Of a stretch of DNA of 32,410 nucleotides, positions 1 through 7,357 are shown in pieces (the first letter of the stretch is position 1; every line of letters starts with the position of its first letter). Source of the DNA: an uncultured Acetatifactor sp. (GTDB taxonomy: Bacteria; Bacillota; Clostridia; Lachnospirales; Lachnospiraceae); the NCBI GenBank assembly GCA_910588225.1, contig CAJUQT010000045.1:1-32410 (forward strand). The letters are read 5' to 3'. Both the position numbers and the translations under genes were made by a program. Below the pieces are notes generated by a model that did no database searches, was not told the origin of the DNA, and saw only the letters and a list, made by a program, of their open reading frames with translations.

Positions 1-98
1 ACATGGCATATCTGCTGAAAGCTGGGGAAGCTGCTGAAAACGCAGGGATTACCAAGCCTGAGTACGAAGATGTAACATTTACGAATTTCATCAGATAA
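1..98 (+). CDS. C-terminal tail of an unidentified protein (cut by window edge)
   Basis: A reading frame open from the window edge ends at the TAA at 96-98. It gives about 31 visible residues ending EDVTFTNFIR. An ATG at position 3 is in frame but has no visible ribosome-binding site, so this is more likely the end of a longer gene. I do not recognise the family from so short a tail. The next 15 bases lead straight into a decayed region. Confidence 0.45.
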   Translation, partial: MAYLLKAGEAAENAGITKPEYEDVTFTNFIR

Positions 99-112
99 GG
101 GGTGCAGACAGA

Positions 113-328
113 TGGATATATTTGAAAGAGAACTGGCAGGAGAAGTCATTGATCCGCAGACTGATCCGGAATTCGATAAGTTTCTTGCGGTACTTGGAAG
201 AATATGATCTTTCAGACAAAACAATTATTCCGTTTGTTACCAGCGGTGGAAGCGGTTTTAGCAGTTATTCTGAAAATGGTAAACGACAGTATTGCTTCTC
301 TTGGCGGGCATATAATGATGGGGGTTGA
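113..328 (+). pseudogene. Decayed flavodoxin-like remnant
   Basis: Two overlapping frames carry protein-like sequence. From 122 the frame encodes a stretch ending YDLSDKTIIPFVTSGGSGFS, which resembles the 'sxKtiipFvTSGGSg' strand-turn of the flavodoxin-like family of Clostridia. After that point the shifted frame from about 252 to 322 (VILKMVNDSIASLGG) looks more like protein than the original frame, so a frameshift is likely. From 113 to 208 a third frame starts MDIFERELAGEVIDPQ, which loosely resembles the N-terminus of sugar O-acetyltransferases. The piece lacks the FMN-binding N-terminus and is far below the usual 150-200 residues. I read it as a degraded junction of gene fragments. Family assignment is by motif resemblance only. 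Confidence 0.5.
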
Positions 329-361
329 AAGAGGATAAAGCAGACAGAAAGGCAGAGATAC

Positions 362-2479
362 ATGATCAGAGACAGGAAATTCTACCGTTCCTTTTTTTCC
401 ATGGTAGTGGTATTAATCTTACAGAATATAATTACTCTGAGCGTCAATCTGGCGGATAATATCATGCTGGGGGCATACAGTGAACCGGCATTGGCCGGCG
501 TGGCGGCGGTCAACCAGATTCAGTTTGTGTACCAGCAGATCCTGCTGGGAATCGGAGAAGCGGTGGTGATTCTGGGTGCCCAGTATTTCGGAAAGGGGGA
601 GAAGGGCCCTGTGAAGAGGACTTCTTCCATAGCTTTGCATTTTGCGCTGGCTGTGGCGGCAGGGCTTTTTCTGGCCGTATGTCTGTGGCCGGATACGCTG
701 GTGGCAGCCTTTACGCCGGAGGCGGAGATCATCGAACAGGGTGTCTCCTATCTGGCGGTGGTCCGGTATACCTATGTATTTTTTGCGGTGACGCAGATCC
801 TGCTGGCGACTTTGCGGGGCACAGGGACAGTGCGCATTGCGCTGGGGTTGTCCGTGTGGTCTCTGGCGGTGAACTGTTGTATCAATTATACGTTGATTTA
901 CGGACATTTTGGCGCACCACGGCTGGGTGTTGTGGGCGCAGCCATCGGTACATTGGCGGCCAGGGTGTCGGAGCTTCTGATATTGCTTTTCTACATTATA
1001 AAAAAGGAGAGGCATCTGAACCTGCGGCTGACGGATTATCTGCACACAGACAGAATTCTGCGCAGGGATTACTTTAAAGTATTGTTGCCTGTGCTTATGG
1101 GCAGCATTCTGTGGGGCATGAACAATGCGGTTCAGAATGCCATTTTAGGACATATGTCCGCCAGTGCCATTGCGGCCAACAGTGTGGCGTCCACCATGTT
1201 CCTGCTGGTGAAATCCATGGCGGTAGGGGCAAGCTCCACCGCCGCTGTCTTCATCGGAAGGGCAGTGGGGGAGGGGAACCAGGGAAAGGTGAAGCAGTAT
1301 GCCCGGACCATGCAGGTTCTCTTCCTGGTCATTGGGGTTCTCTCCAGTGTGGTTCTGTTCCTGGTGCGGATTCCCATTCTGTCACTGTATCACCTGGAGC
1401 CGGAGACCATGCGGCTGGCCGACACTTTTCTGCTGATTCTGTGCGTCATTATCATCGGCATGTCCTATCAGATGCCCACGAATCTGGGAATTGTCCGGGG
1501 CGGAGGAGATACCCGCTATGTGATGATTATGGATTTTATCAGCATCTGGTGCATTGTGCTGCCCCTTTCCTATGTGATGGCATTTGTGGTGAACGCCTCT
1601 CCCATTGTGGTGCTCTGGTGCCTGAATCTGGACCAGATCTTCAAATGTGTGCCTGCATTCCTCAAATGTAATTTCGGGCATTGGGCGAAGAAGCTGACCA
1701 GGGAGGCCGGCTGCAGGCTGCTTTTGTTTGATCTGGATGGGACCCTGCTTCGCAATGACAAAACTGTTTCCCCAGACGTATTGAACGCAGTGAGGGATTG
1801 CCGGGAACAGGGGATATTGATCGGAATTGCCACATCCAGAGAGGAACGAATTGCCATGTCCTTTATAGAGGAATTGCAGCCGGATGTGCTGATCGCCAGC
1901 GGCGGGGCTGTGGTAAAGTACCGTGGACAGTATGTGTACAGGGCCGAGTTTACCGGAGAAGAGACAAAGCGGATGATTGTGGCGGCCAGAGAAGTATGCG
2001 GTGCGGACTGTGAGATAACCATCGATACGCTGGATTCCCATTATTGGAATTACCGGATTGATCCGAAGGAGAAAGATCCCAGCCGGGGAGAAAGTATTTA
2101 TACGGATTATAGGGATTTTGAAGAGCCTTCCCTGAAAATGTGCGTGGAGATTTTTGAAGAAGAGCAGGCGAAGAGGCTCGCGGGGCTGCTGGAAGAGTGT
2201 GACTGTGTCCGTTTTTCCGACGGATACTGGTATAAATTTACCAGAAAGACGGCTACGAAAGAGTATGCTGTCCGTGAAGCCTGCAGGGCGTGCGGAATCC
2301 GGACGGAGGAGATCACAGCCTTTGGGGACGACTATGCGGACATGGGAATGCTCGCTCTGTGTGGAAGGGGAATTGCCATGGGAAACGCTGTGGATGCAGT
2401 GAAGGAAAAGGCCGACCTGGTCATCGGGAGCAATGAGGAGGATGGGATTGCGGCGTATCTGAGGCAGAATTTTCTGTGA
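362..2479 (+). CDS. MATE-family efflux transporter fused to a Cof-type HAD phosphatase
   Basis: This 705-residue ORF has two domains. Residues 1 to about 445 form a 12-helix MATE antiporter, starting with an N-terminal segment containing NLADNIMLGAYSEPALAG, with a second MatE repeat from about 240 (WGMNNAVQNAILGHMSASAI). Such proteins export cationic drugs or metabolites using Na+ or H+. Residues from about 450 form a Cof/HAD-IIB hydrolase with motif I FDLDGTLL (nucleophile Asp near 457), motif II GIATSRE, a lysine in the YKFTRKTATKEY segment, and motif IV FGDDYADMGML. A full MATE is about 450 residues and a full Cof protein about 260, so both look complete. No stop or convincing internal start separates them. 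The upstream ribosome-binding site is weak (GAAAGG, about 13 bases before the ATG). The fusion suggests a cytosolic sugar-phosphate or nucleotide phosphatase tethered to the membrane; the substrate is unknown. Confidence 0.9.
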   Translation: MIRDRKFYRSFFSMVVVLILQNIITLSVNLADNIMLGAYSEPALAGVAAVNQIQFVYQQILLGIGEAVVILGAQYFGKGEKGPVKRTSSIALHFALAVAAGLFLAVCLWPDTLVAAFTPEAEIIEQGVSYLAVVRYTYVFFAVTQILLATLRGTGTVRIALGLSVWSLAVNCCINYTLIYGHFGAPRLGVVGAAIGTLAARVSELLILLFYIIKKERHLNLRLTDYLHTDRILRRDYFKVLLPVLMGSILWGMNNAVQNAILGHMSASAIAANSVASTMFLLVKSMAVGASSTAAVFIGRAVGEGNQGKVKQYARTMQVLFLVIGVLSSVVLFLVRIPILSLYHLEPETMRLADTFLLILCVIIIGMSYQMPTNLGIVRGGGDTRYVMIMDFISIWCIVLPLSYVMAFVVNASPIVVLWCLNLDQIFKCVPAFLKCNFGHWAKKLTREAGCRLLLFDLDGTLLRNDKTVSPDVLNAVRDCREQGILIGIATSREERIAMSFIEELQPDVLIASGGAVVKYRGQYVYRAEFTGEETKRMIVAAREVCGADCEITIDTLDSHYWNYRIDPKEKDPSRGESIYTDYRDFEEPSLKMCVEIFEEEQAKRLAGLLEECDCVRFSDGYWYKFTRKTATKEYAVREACRACGIRTEEITAFGDDYADMGMLALCGRGIAMGNAVDAVKEKADLVIGSNEEDGIAAYLRQNFL

Positions 2480-2552
2480 TGATGAATCTATGCCACAGTG
2501 ATCAAAGGAAAATAGGCCAGGCAGGTTCCGGCAATGCTTTGATATTTGGTAA

Positions 2553-3245
2553 CAGTTCAGTGTTCTGTCTGAACTCCATGCGCTTTTTGATGACAGGGAA
2601 GTTGCGCGGACCCCGGGATACTTGACGCATCTGAATCAGTATCATGTGATCAACCTTGATATAACCGGCTTTCTTTCCGAGGCAAAGAGAGAGGATGCCA
2701 ATGGCAGATGTGCCCCGGAAAATCGTGGAGGCTGTTCATAAGGAACTGCAAAGTCTGTTCCCGAAGCTGGATTCAGGCGAAAGCCTCATGGAGAATCTGA
2801 TCCGCTGTGTGGAAGAGACAGGCAGAGAATTTGTGTTTATCATTGATGAGTGGGATGCTCTGATCCGCGAGGCGAAGTGGGATGCGGAGATTCAGTCCAC
2901 GTATTTAAACCTGCTCAGGAGATGGTTTAAGAACAGCAACTTCACGCCAAAGGTAGTGGCGGCTTATATGACAGGCATTCTGCCCATCAAGAAGGACGGA
3001 TCCCAGTCGGCCATCTCGGATTTTATAGAATATCCGATTCTGGAACCAGACGTATTTGCGGAGTTTACCGGTTTTACGGAAGAAGAGGTACGGAACTTGT
3101 GTGAAAAATATGGGATGAGCTTTGAGGAAGCTAAAAGCTGGTATGATGGCTATGACTTTCCAGAGGTGGGGGCAATTTACAATCCTTATTCGGTCATGCT
3201 GGCGATGAGACAGAGCACAGTGATGCATACATACCTGACAGGTGG
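2553..3245 (+). pseudogene. Broken AAA-ATPase-like (PD-(D/E)XK superfamily) gene, copy 1
   Basis: The middle of the AAA-ATPase-like family is recognisable. In one frame (2553 to about 2690) sequence including THLNQYHVINLDITGFLSEA matches the conserved strand before the P-loop region's partner segments. The frame then shifts by one near 2690 and continues as VPRKIVEAVHKELQSLFP, the Walker B-like FIIDEWDALIREAKWD, a sensor region (VVAAYMTGILPIKK) and WYDGYDFP...YNPYSVMLAMR. Homology stops near 3215-3245. The N-terminal P-loop segment (TRPRRFGKT in the intact copy at 21462-23282) and the whole C-terminal nuclease domain are absent. The open frame runs on to 4161 only because it is antisense to the next gene. 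The gene is therefore truncated at both ends and frameshifted. Confidence 0.8.
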
Positions 3246-3295
3246 TTTTCATATTCATATCCATGTCCCTTGTTTACTTCAGCGATATTCCAGCT

Positions 3296-3321
3296 GGAAA
3301 ACAATCTGTTTTCCATTTTTA
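3296..3321 (+). terminator. Rho-independent terminator (plus-strand direction)
   Basis: Arms GGAAAACA (3296-3303) and TGTTTTCC (3307-3314) pair perfectly around a 3-base loop and are followed by ATTTTTA. It would stop plus-strand transcription coming from the broken AAA gene. It overlaps the stop codon of the convergent minus-strand gene (3319-3321). On the minus strand no T-run follows the stem, so it is one-directional. Confidence 0.6.
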
Positions 3322-4794
3322 ATAATGTCGTACAACCTCAAAACGCTCAAGCTCTACCGTTTCGGATTCCCTGATATCGGCTTTCTGCTTGGCGATGGCG
3401 ATCTGTTGTTCCACGGTGTCCACGCCCTCCAGGTTCGGCAGCAACAGTCCCCGCCTTCTGCCCTTTGTGACAATGACCCCATACCGGGCCGGATCCAGTT
3501 CATCGGGGGAGGATATGTGTTCCGTATCCCCCAGCACGTCCACGCTGATGGTAAGACGTTCCACCTCCCAATGTTCCACAGGAGAGAATCTGGAGTCTTC
3601 GGAGCATGCGCTGACGGCGTTGTGTATGATTTCCTCCGCGAGGGAGCTTCGCACTGCCGAAATGGTGCCGATGTAGCCCCGGAGCTTTCCGTCCTCCTTC
3701 AGGGATACGAAGGCGCCCGCCCGGCGGCAGTACAGCTCCTCTGGCAGTCCCTCCGGCACCGGAGGGCGCTTCCCGGTGCTGAGCCAGGTCTCGATGGTGA
3801 ACCGGGCCAGTTTTACATATGGGTCCTCTTTTTCCTGTTGTGCGCGGAGCCGCTCTTTCTCCTGTACTTCAAACTGTTCCAGGAAATTCCGGGTTTCATC
3901 TATAGAATATTCTTGGTCCACGGAATGTCCTTCTGCCATGGAGTGTCCCTCCGCCGTGGAATACTTTTTTCCCATGGAACGTCCTGCTTTCATTCCCCGG
4001 ACATGGAAAGTGCAGATGCCATATCCCACGCCGAAGGGACCTTCATAGGAGAGGCGCTCCACATCCACAGCGGTTCTGTCAAAAGCTCCCGCCATAATTG
4101 TGAAGGAGCGGTGCCCGCACTCCCCGGCTTTTTCACAGAAATCTTCCTCAAATGCAAATAGTTCCCCGAAACCGCCCCGTCCCATGACATCCATGATTCT
4201 GGCGTCGTATTCCGGGCCCTCCTTCCGGTATCCGTAAGGCCCGTCTTCCTTCAAACGATGAGACAGGTCTCCGCTGGCGATGATCACCACAGATCTGCCC
4301 AACATATCCGCGACTTCCCGGATGCATTGTCCCAGGCGATAATGGGAGGTAAGAGAGAAGCCGGATAAACCGATCCGGACCAGCTGATATTCCGTATAAT
4401 ATTGATTGACGAAATAGAGAGGCACCATTGTGCCATGATCCAGCTTTTTCTCGTGCTCACCCAGGGTTCCGGCATGGAGCCCATGTGCCCCGGCAAGTCC
4501 GCCCAGACTATTTACGAATTCCGTGTCATAGGAAACCTCCATGCGCACCTGTTTTGCCCCGAATTGCCCGAAATCGCCCATGGCGCTTTTGTCCGGGGAA
4601 ATGTGGAAATAATCTGCATACATGGTCTGGTGGGGAGAGAGAAGTACGATGGTCTCCGGCCGGAGGGCGGCAAGTTCCTGCGCCGCTTTGTGGTATGCGT
4701 CGATTGTATTTTGAATGGCCTGTTCCTCACCTCTGCCAATATCCGGTATGATCAGCGGCGGGTGGGGCAGCATAAAGCCTGCGAGAATGTTCAT
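3319..4794 (-). CDS. MEMO/LigB-like domain fused to AMMECR1 domain (AmmeMemoRadiSam system protein A/B type)
   Basis: This 491-residue protein has an N-terminal class III extradiol dioxygenase-like (LigB/MEMO) domain at about 1-265. Motifs are GFMLPHPPLIIPDIGRGEE, SPHQTMYADYF, ASGDLSHRLKEDGPYGY and the GPFGVGYGICTFH strand, including metal-site-type histidines. Residues from about 310 form an AMMECR1 domain (PYVKLARFTIETWL, GAFVSLK, signature LRGYIGTI). The linker holds five hexapeptide repeats. In other bacteria this pair co-occurs with a radical SAM enzyme as the AmmeMemoRadiSam system, whose reaction is not settled. No radical SAM gene lies in this window. The start is supported by AAGGAG nine bases before the ATG. 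Its 3' end abuts the broken AAA gene on the other strand. Confidence 0.88.
   Translation of the reverse strand: MNILAGFMLPHPPLIIPDIGRGEEQAIQNTIDAYHKAAQELAALRPETIVLLSPHQTMYADYFHISPDKSAMGDFGQFGAKQVRMEVSYDTEFVNSLGGLAGAHGLHAGTLGEHEKKLDHGTMVPLYFVNQYYTEYQLVRIGLSGFSLTSHYRLGQCIREVADMLGRSVVIIASGDLSHRLKEDGPYGYRKEGPEYDARIMDVMGRGGFGELFAFEEDFCEKAGECGHRSFTIMAGAFDRTAVDVERLSYEGPFGVGYGICTFHVRGMKAGRSMGKKYSTAEGHSMAEGHSVDQEYSIDETRNFLEQFEVQEKERLRAQQEKEDPYVKLARFTIETWLSTGKRPPVPEGLPEELYCRRAGAFVSLKEDGKLRGYIGTISAVRSSLAEEIIHNAVSACSEDSRFSPVEHWEVERLTISVDVLGDTEHISSPDELDPARYGVIVTKGRRRGLLLPNLEGVDTVEQQIAIAKQKADIRESETVELERFEVVRHY
3904..3993 (-). repeat. In-frame 18-bp tandem repeat (5 units) in the MEMO-AMMECR1 linker
   Basis: On the coding strand five consecutive 18-base units encode MKAGRS, MGKKYS, TAEGHS, MAEGHS and VDQEYS. 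The best-conserved bases are the end of each unit, close to GGACATTCC. The units sit between the two domains, where the family needs no conserved sequence. The array length is exactly five times 18, so the frame is kept. Confidence 0.85.
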
Positions 4795-4822
4795 AGAGGA
4801 AGACTCCTTTCCTGTTTTTCAT

Positions 4823-4850
4823 AATATAGTTTATACTGCTTAACAGTTAA
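4823..4850 (-). promoter_or_regulatory. Candidate promoter of the MEMO-AMMECR1 gene
   Basis: On the minus strand TTAACT (4850-4845) and TATATT (4828-4823) are separated by 16 bases. They lie about 30 bases upstream of the start codon at 4794, ahead of the AAGGAG site. The -35 box is a modest match, so confidence is limited. Confidence 0.35.
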
Positions 4851-4877
4851 AATGTCCGAGTGACCTGACTGCATAAC

Positions 4878-4934
4878 GCCAGCCATATACGTTTAGCCAG
4901 CGCAATACGGTAAATTCTGGTGTTCGTAGTATAA
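4878..4934 (+). repeat. Dispersed intergenic repeat, copy A (mate at 31558-31613)
   Basis: Three blocks, GCCAGCCATAT (4878), GTAAATTCTG (4910) and AGTATAA (4928), recur in the same order and orientation at 31558, 31588 and 31607. Spacings are 32/18 bases here and 30/19 there. Both copies are outside recognisable genes. The element's nature is unknown. Confidence 0.5.
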
Positions 4935-4980
4935 GGATAAGCTGATATATGATTTAAAAGGAATGCCTTCATTATACTAC
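4926..4980. repeat. Perfect 9-bp inverted repeat, GTAGTATAA ... TTATACTAC
   Basis: The arms lie at 4926-4934 and 4972-4980 with 37 bases between them, in the 607-base gap between the divergent MEMO-AMMECR1 and Hsp70 genes. The left arm overlaps the last block of the dispersed repeat. It could be a protein-binding site, an RNA hairpin or an element boundary; nothing visible decides. Confidence 0.4.
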
Positions 4981-5095
4981 AGTTTGCTTTGGCATGAAAC
5001 AGGTTTTTACGAAAAGAGAGCAACAGGAAGAGACAACAAAAAGCTGCCAAAAGGATATTGCAAGTTTTCAGGACAGATTCTCAGAAGATAGACGA

Positions 5096-5124
5096 TTGCA
5101 CCGGGAGTTTTTTGATGATACAAT
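5096..5124 (+). promoter_or_regulatory. Candidate sigma-A promoter for the Hsp70/J-protein operon
   Basis: TTGCAC (5096-5101) and TACAAT (5119-5124) are separated by exactly 17 bases. It is the best plus-strand match in the gap. It would transcribe the lipoprotein remnant, the Hsp70 and the J-domain gene. No CIRCE-type inverted repeat is visible, so control by HrcA is not supported. Confidence 0.55.
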
Positions 5125-5204
5125 AATACGGTAGCAGTCCGGACAAGATGTGGAGAGATGATGCTGGAGAGAAAGAGTCGTAAGAAAAAACAGAGAAAAA
5201 TGGT

Positions 5205-5386
5205 ATGATATTGGCGTTGATTGCTTTGGCTGTTTTTATCTGTGCGGGCTGCGGTGCCGGAATACTTTCACGGTGGAACATCAAACTGCTGCGGAGGAAG
5301 CTTATCTGGATGCGGTTTCCCGGCAGGAGAAGAAGCAAAATGTAGAGTGGTATAAGTTTAACAATGAGAATATTGACGCATTATGA
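5205..5386 (+). pseudogene. Frameshifted small lipoprotein-like ORF
   Basis: The frame from ATG 5205 encodes a hydrophobic leader MILALIALAVFICAGCGAG, which ends in a lipobox-like cysteine, and then becomes basic and unlike an exported protein before stopping at 5345. The frame two bases over, ending at TGA 5384-5386, carries a plausible mature sequence (HQTAAEEAYLDAVSRQEKK then NVEWYKFNNENIDAL). Joining them needs one frameshift near 5260-5275. This suggests a formerly intact lipoprotein of about 60 residues just upstream of the Hsp70 gene. Function is unknown. The alternative is that the short leader ORF is real and the second frame is chance. Confidence 0.4.
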
Positions 5387-5401
5387 ATACGGAGGAAAAT
5401 C

Positions 5402-7216
5402 ATGGCAGTCATAGGAATCGATCTGGGGACGACGAACAGTCTGGGCGCATATTGGAAGGATGGAGAAGTACAGCTGATTCCCATGGAGGAGGAACGCTTT
5501 CTACTGCCCAGCGTGGTGAGCTATGTGGAGGGAGAGGGCTTTCTGGTAGGAGCGGCGGCAAAGGACCGTCTGATTCCCTATGCGGAGGATACCGCGGCTT
5601 CCTTCAAGCGTTTCATGGGCACGGCAAAGGAATATCAACTGGGCGGCAGAACCTATACACCTATGGAGCTTTCGGCAATGGTGCTGGAGCAGATCAAAAG
5701 GAATGCAGAATTCTTCCTGAAAGAAGAGATCGAGGAAGCCATTATAACGGTTCCCGCATATTTCAATGATAAACAGCGCAGCGATACGAAAAAAGCGGCG
5801 CAGATCGCAGGCTTAAAAGTGGAACGCCTCATCAACGAGCCCTCCGCGGCGGCGCTGGCCTACCGGATGGCGTACGGAGAGGAGGACAGAACGCTCCTGG
5901 TCTTCGACTTCGGAGGCGGTACTTTGGATTTGTCCTATGTGGAATGCTTTGACAATGTGATAGAGATTATCGCCGTGGCGGGGGACAACCATTTGGGCGG
6001 AGACGATATCGACCAGGCCATCTGGGAATATTTTTGCCGGGAAAACGGGCTGAATCCGGAAGAACTGACCAGAGAGGAACGGGCGAAATTACGAAAACTT
6101 TCGGAAGAAGCCAAATGCGTCCTGACGGAACAGGAAGAGGTGACGATGGAGCTTGAGGCAGGCGGGAAGGCTTGTCTGGTCCTGCTGAATGAGGAGCGCC
6201 TCTTCGAAATCTGCATGCCTGTGTTCGGGAAGATAAAGCAGCTGTTTCTGCACATTCTGGAGGATGCCGATTCCAGAATATCCGGGATAGATGATCTGAT
6301 TATGGTGGGCGGTTCTTCCAGGCTGGGCGTTGTGAAACGCTTTCTCAGAGAGCTGCTTGGCAAGGAGCCCATAGTCCTGGGAGAGACGGATCGTGTTGTT
6401 GCCTTCGGCGCCGGAGTCTATGCCGGCATCCGGCAGCGCAGGGAAGAGATCCGGGATATGCTGCTGACAGATGTGTGCCCTTTTACCCTGGGCATCGGCG
6501 TCAACAATAAGGCCAACCGGGACAAAAATATTCTGAACCCCATGATTGAGCGCAATTCCACCCTTCCCGCTTCCCACAGGGACAGGTTCGTGACGGTGGG
6601 GGATTATCAGAAGGAAATCAAAATCCGGATTTATCAGGGCGAAGAATACTATGTGGACGACGATGTGCTTCTGGGAGAGCTTTCCATAGATGTAGCCCTG
6701 AAACCGGCAGGCCAGGCCTGGGTGGACGTACAGTTTACCTATGACATCAACGGAATTCTCCATGTGATGGCGGAGAACGAGATAGGGGAACGCAGGCAGA
6801 TTCTTCTGGCCAATCAGACTCTAAGCGAGGAGGAACTGGAACGGTATACCCGGGAAATGGAGAAAATCATGCTGCCTCCCATCCAGCAGCCTGAAAACAG
6901 GGAAATGCTGGACCGCTTTCTGGAGTATTATGAGGAAAGCACCGGACGGAGGCGGGAGATGATCGCCGCCATGACCAGCAGAATCATGGCTGGACTGCAG
7001 AGAGGCAGAAAGAAAGAGGTCAGAAACGCGCAGGAAACGGGAAGAGCGTGGCTCGGCCAGCTGCAGCAGGCCGCAGATATGCGGGAGGATCTCCTGTTCG
7101 ACGGAGCATTGAAGTTTAGGTTCAACGGGGAGTATGAGGAGGATTTGGACGAGGAGTCCGACGGAGATTTTGAGAATTTCGGCGAAGAGGCTGATGAGTT
7201 TGAAGAAAAGCTGTGA
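5402..7216 (+). CDS. Hsp70-family chaperone (DnaK-like paralog)
   Basis: This 604-residue protein has an actin-like ATPase domain at about 1-370. Landmarks are the phosphate-1 loop GIDLGTTNSLGAYW, ITVPAYFNDKQRSDTKKAA, the phosphate-2 loop VFDFGGGTLDLS and the adenosine motif IMVGGSSRLGVVKRFL. A beta-sandwich substrate domain follows at about 385-490 (GELSIDVALKPAGQAWVDVQ, GILHVMAENEIGER). The remainder is a short helical lid and an acidic tail. It is not canonical DnaK: the SBD is divergent and there is no grpE or dnaJ neighbour. A GGAGG lies 8-12 bases before the ATG. The next gene encodes a J-domain protein, so the pair probably works together as a client-specific chaperone. The stop codon may be a premature nonsense mutation (see 7217-7357). 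Confidence 0.92.
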   Translation: MAVIGIDLGTTNSLGAYWKDGEVQLIPMEEERFLLPSVVSYVEGEGFLVGAAAKDRLIPYAEDTAASFKRFMGTAKEYQLGGRTYTPMELSAMVLEQIKRNAEFFLKEEIEEAIITVPAYFNDKQRSDTKKAAQIAGLKVERLINEPSAAALAYRMAYGEEDRTLLVFDFGGGTLDLSYVECFDNVIEIIAVAGDNHLGGDDIDQAIWEYFCRENGLNPEELTREERAKLRKLSEEAKCVLTEQEEVTMELEAGGKACLVLLNEERLFEICMPVFGKIKQLFLHILEDADSRISGIDDLIMVGGSSRLGVVKRFLRELLGKEPIVLGETDRVVAFGAGVYAGIRQRREEIRDMLLTDVCPFTLGIGVNNKANRDKNILNPMIERNSTLPASHRDRFVTVGDYQKEIKIRIYQGEEYYVDDDVLLGELSIDVALKPAGQAWVDVQFTYDINGILHVMAENEIGERRQILLANQTLSEEELERYTREMEKIMLPPIQQPENREMLDRFLEYYEESTGRRREMIAAMTSRIMAGLQRGRKKEVRNAQETGRAWLGQLQQAADMREDLLFDGALKFRFNGEYEEDLDEESDGDFENFGEEADEFEEKL

Positions 7217-7357
7217 GCTGGCAAATATTTTGGAAATTTTGGCAGAGAGTCAGAAGAGAAGTCGCAGGCAGAGCTTGTGGATACCGACGAAAGGCAGGAA
7301 GATGAGCCAGGCGGGAGGTCCGATGATTTTGAAAGGGACAGAGAAAGGATGGGCTAA
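7217..7357 (+). other. In-frame open extension of the Hsp70 tail beyond a TGA
   Basis: After the TGA at 7214-7216 the same reading frame stays open for 46 codons to a TAA at 7355-7357, which touches the ATG of the next gene (TAAATG). The extension begins AGKYFGNFGRESEEKSQAEL and continues acidic and hydrophilic. It echoes the tail before the stop (FENFGEEADEFEEK). It looks like the natural end of the Hsp70, cut off by a point mutation to TGA. Confidence 0.55.

Noticed and set aside
3246..4161. Long open continuation of the plus-strand AAA fragment
   Set aside because: It is exactly antisense to the MEMO-AMMECR1 coding region, and its composition (Cys/His-rich, no family motifs) is that of a shadow frame.
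7214..7216. TGA as a selenocysteine codon in the Hsp70
   Set aside because: It lies in a disordered acidic tail with no catalytic context, and no bacterial SECIS-like hairpin is evident just downstream; a nonsense mutation is simpler.
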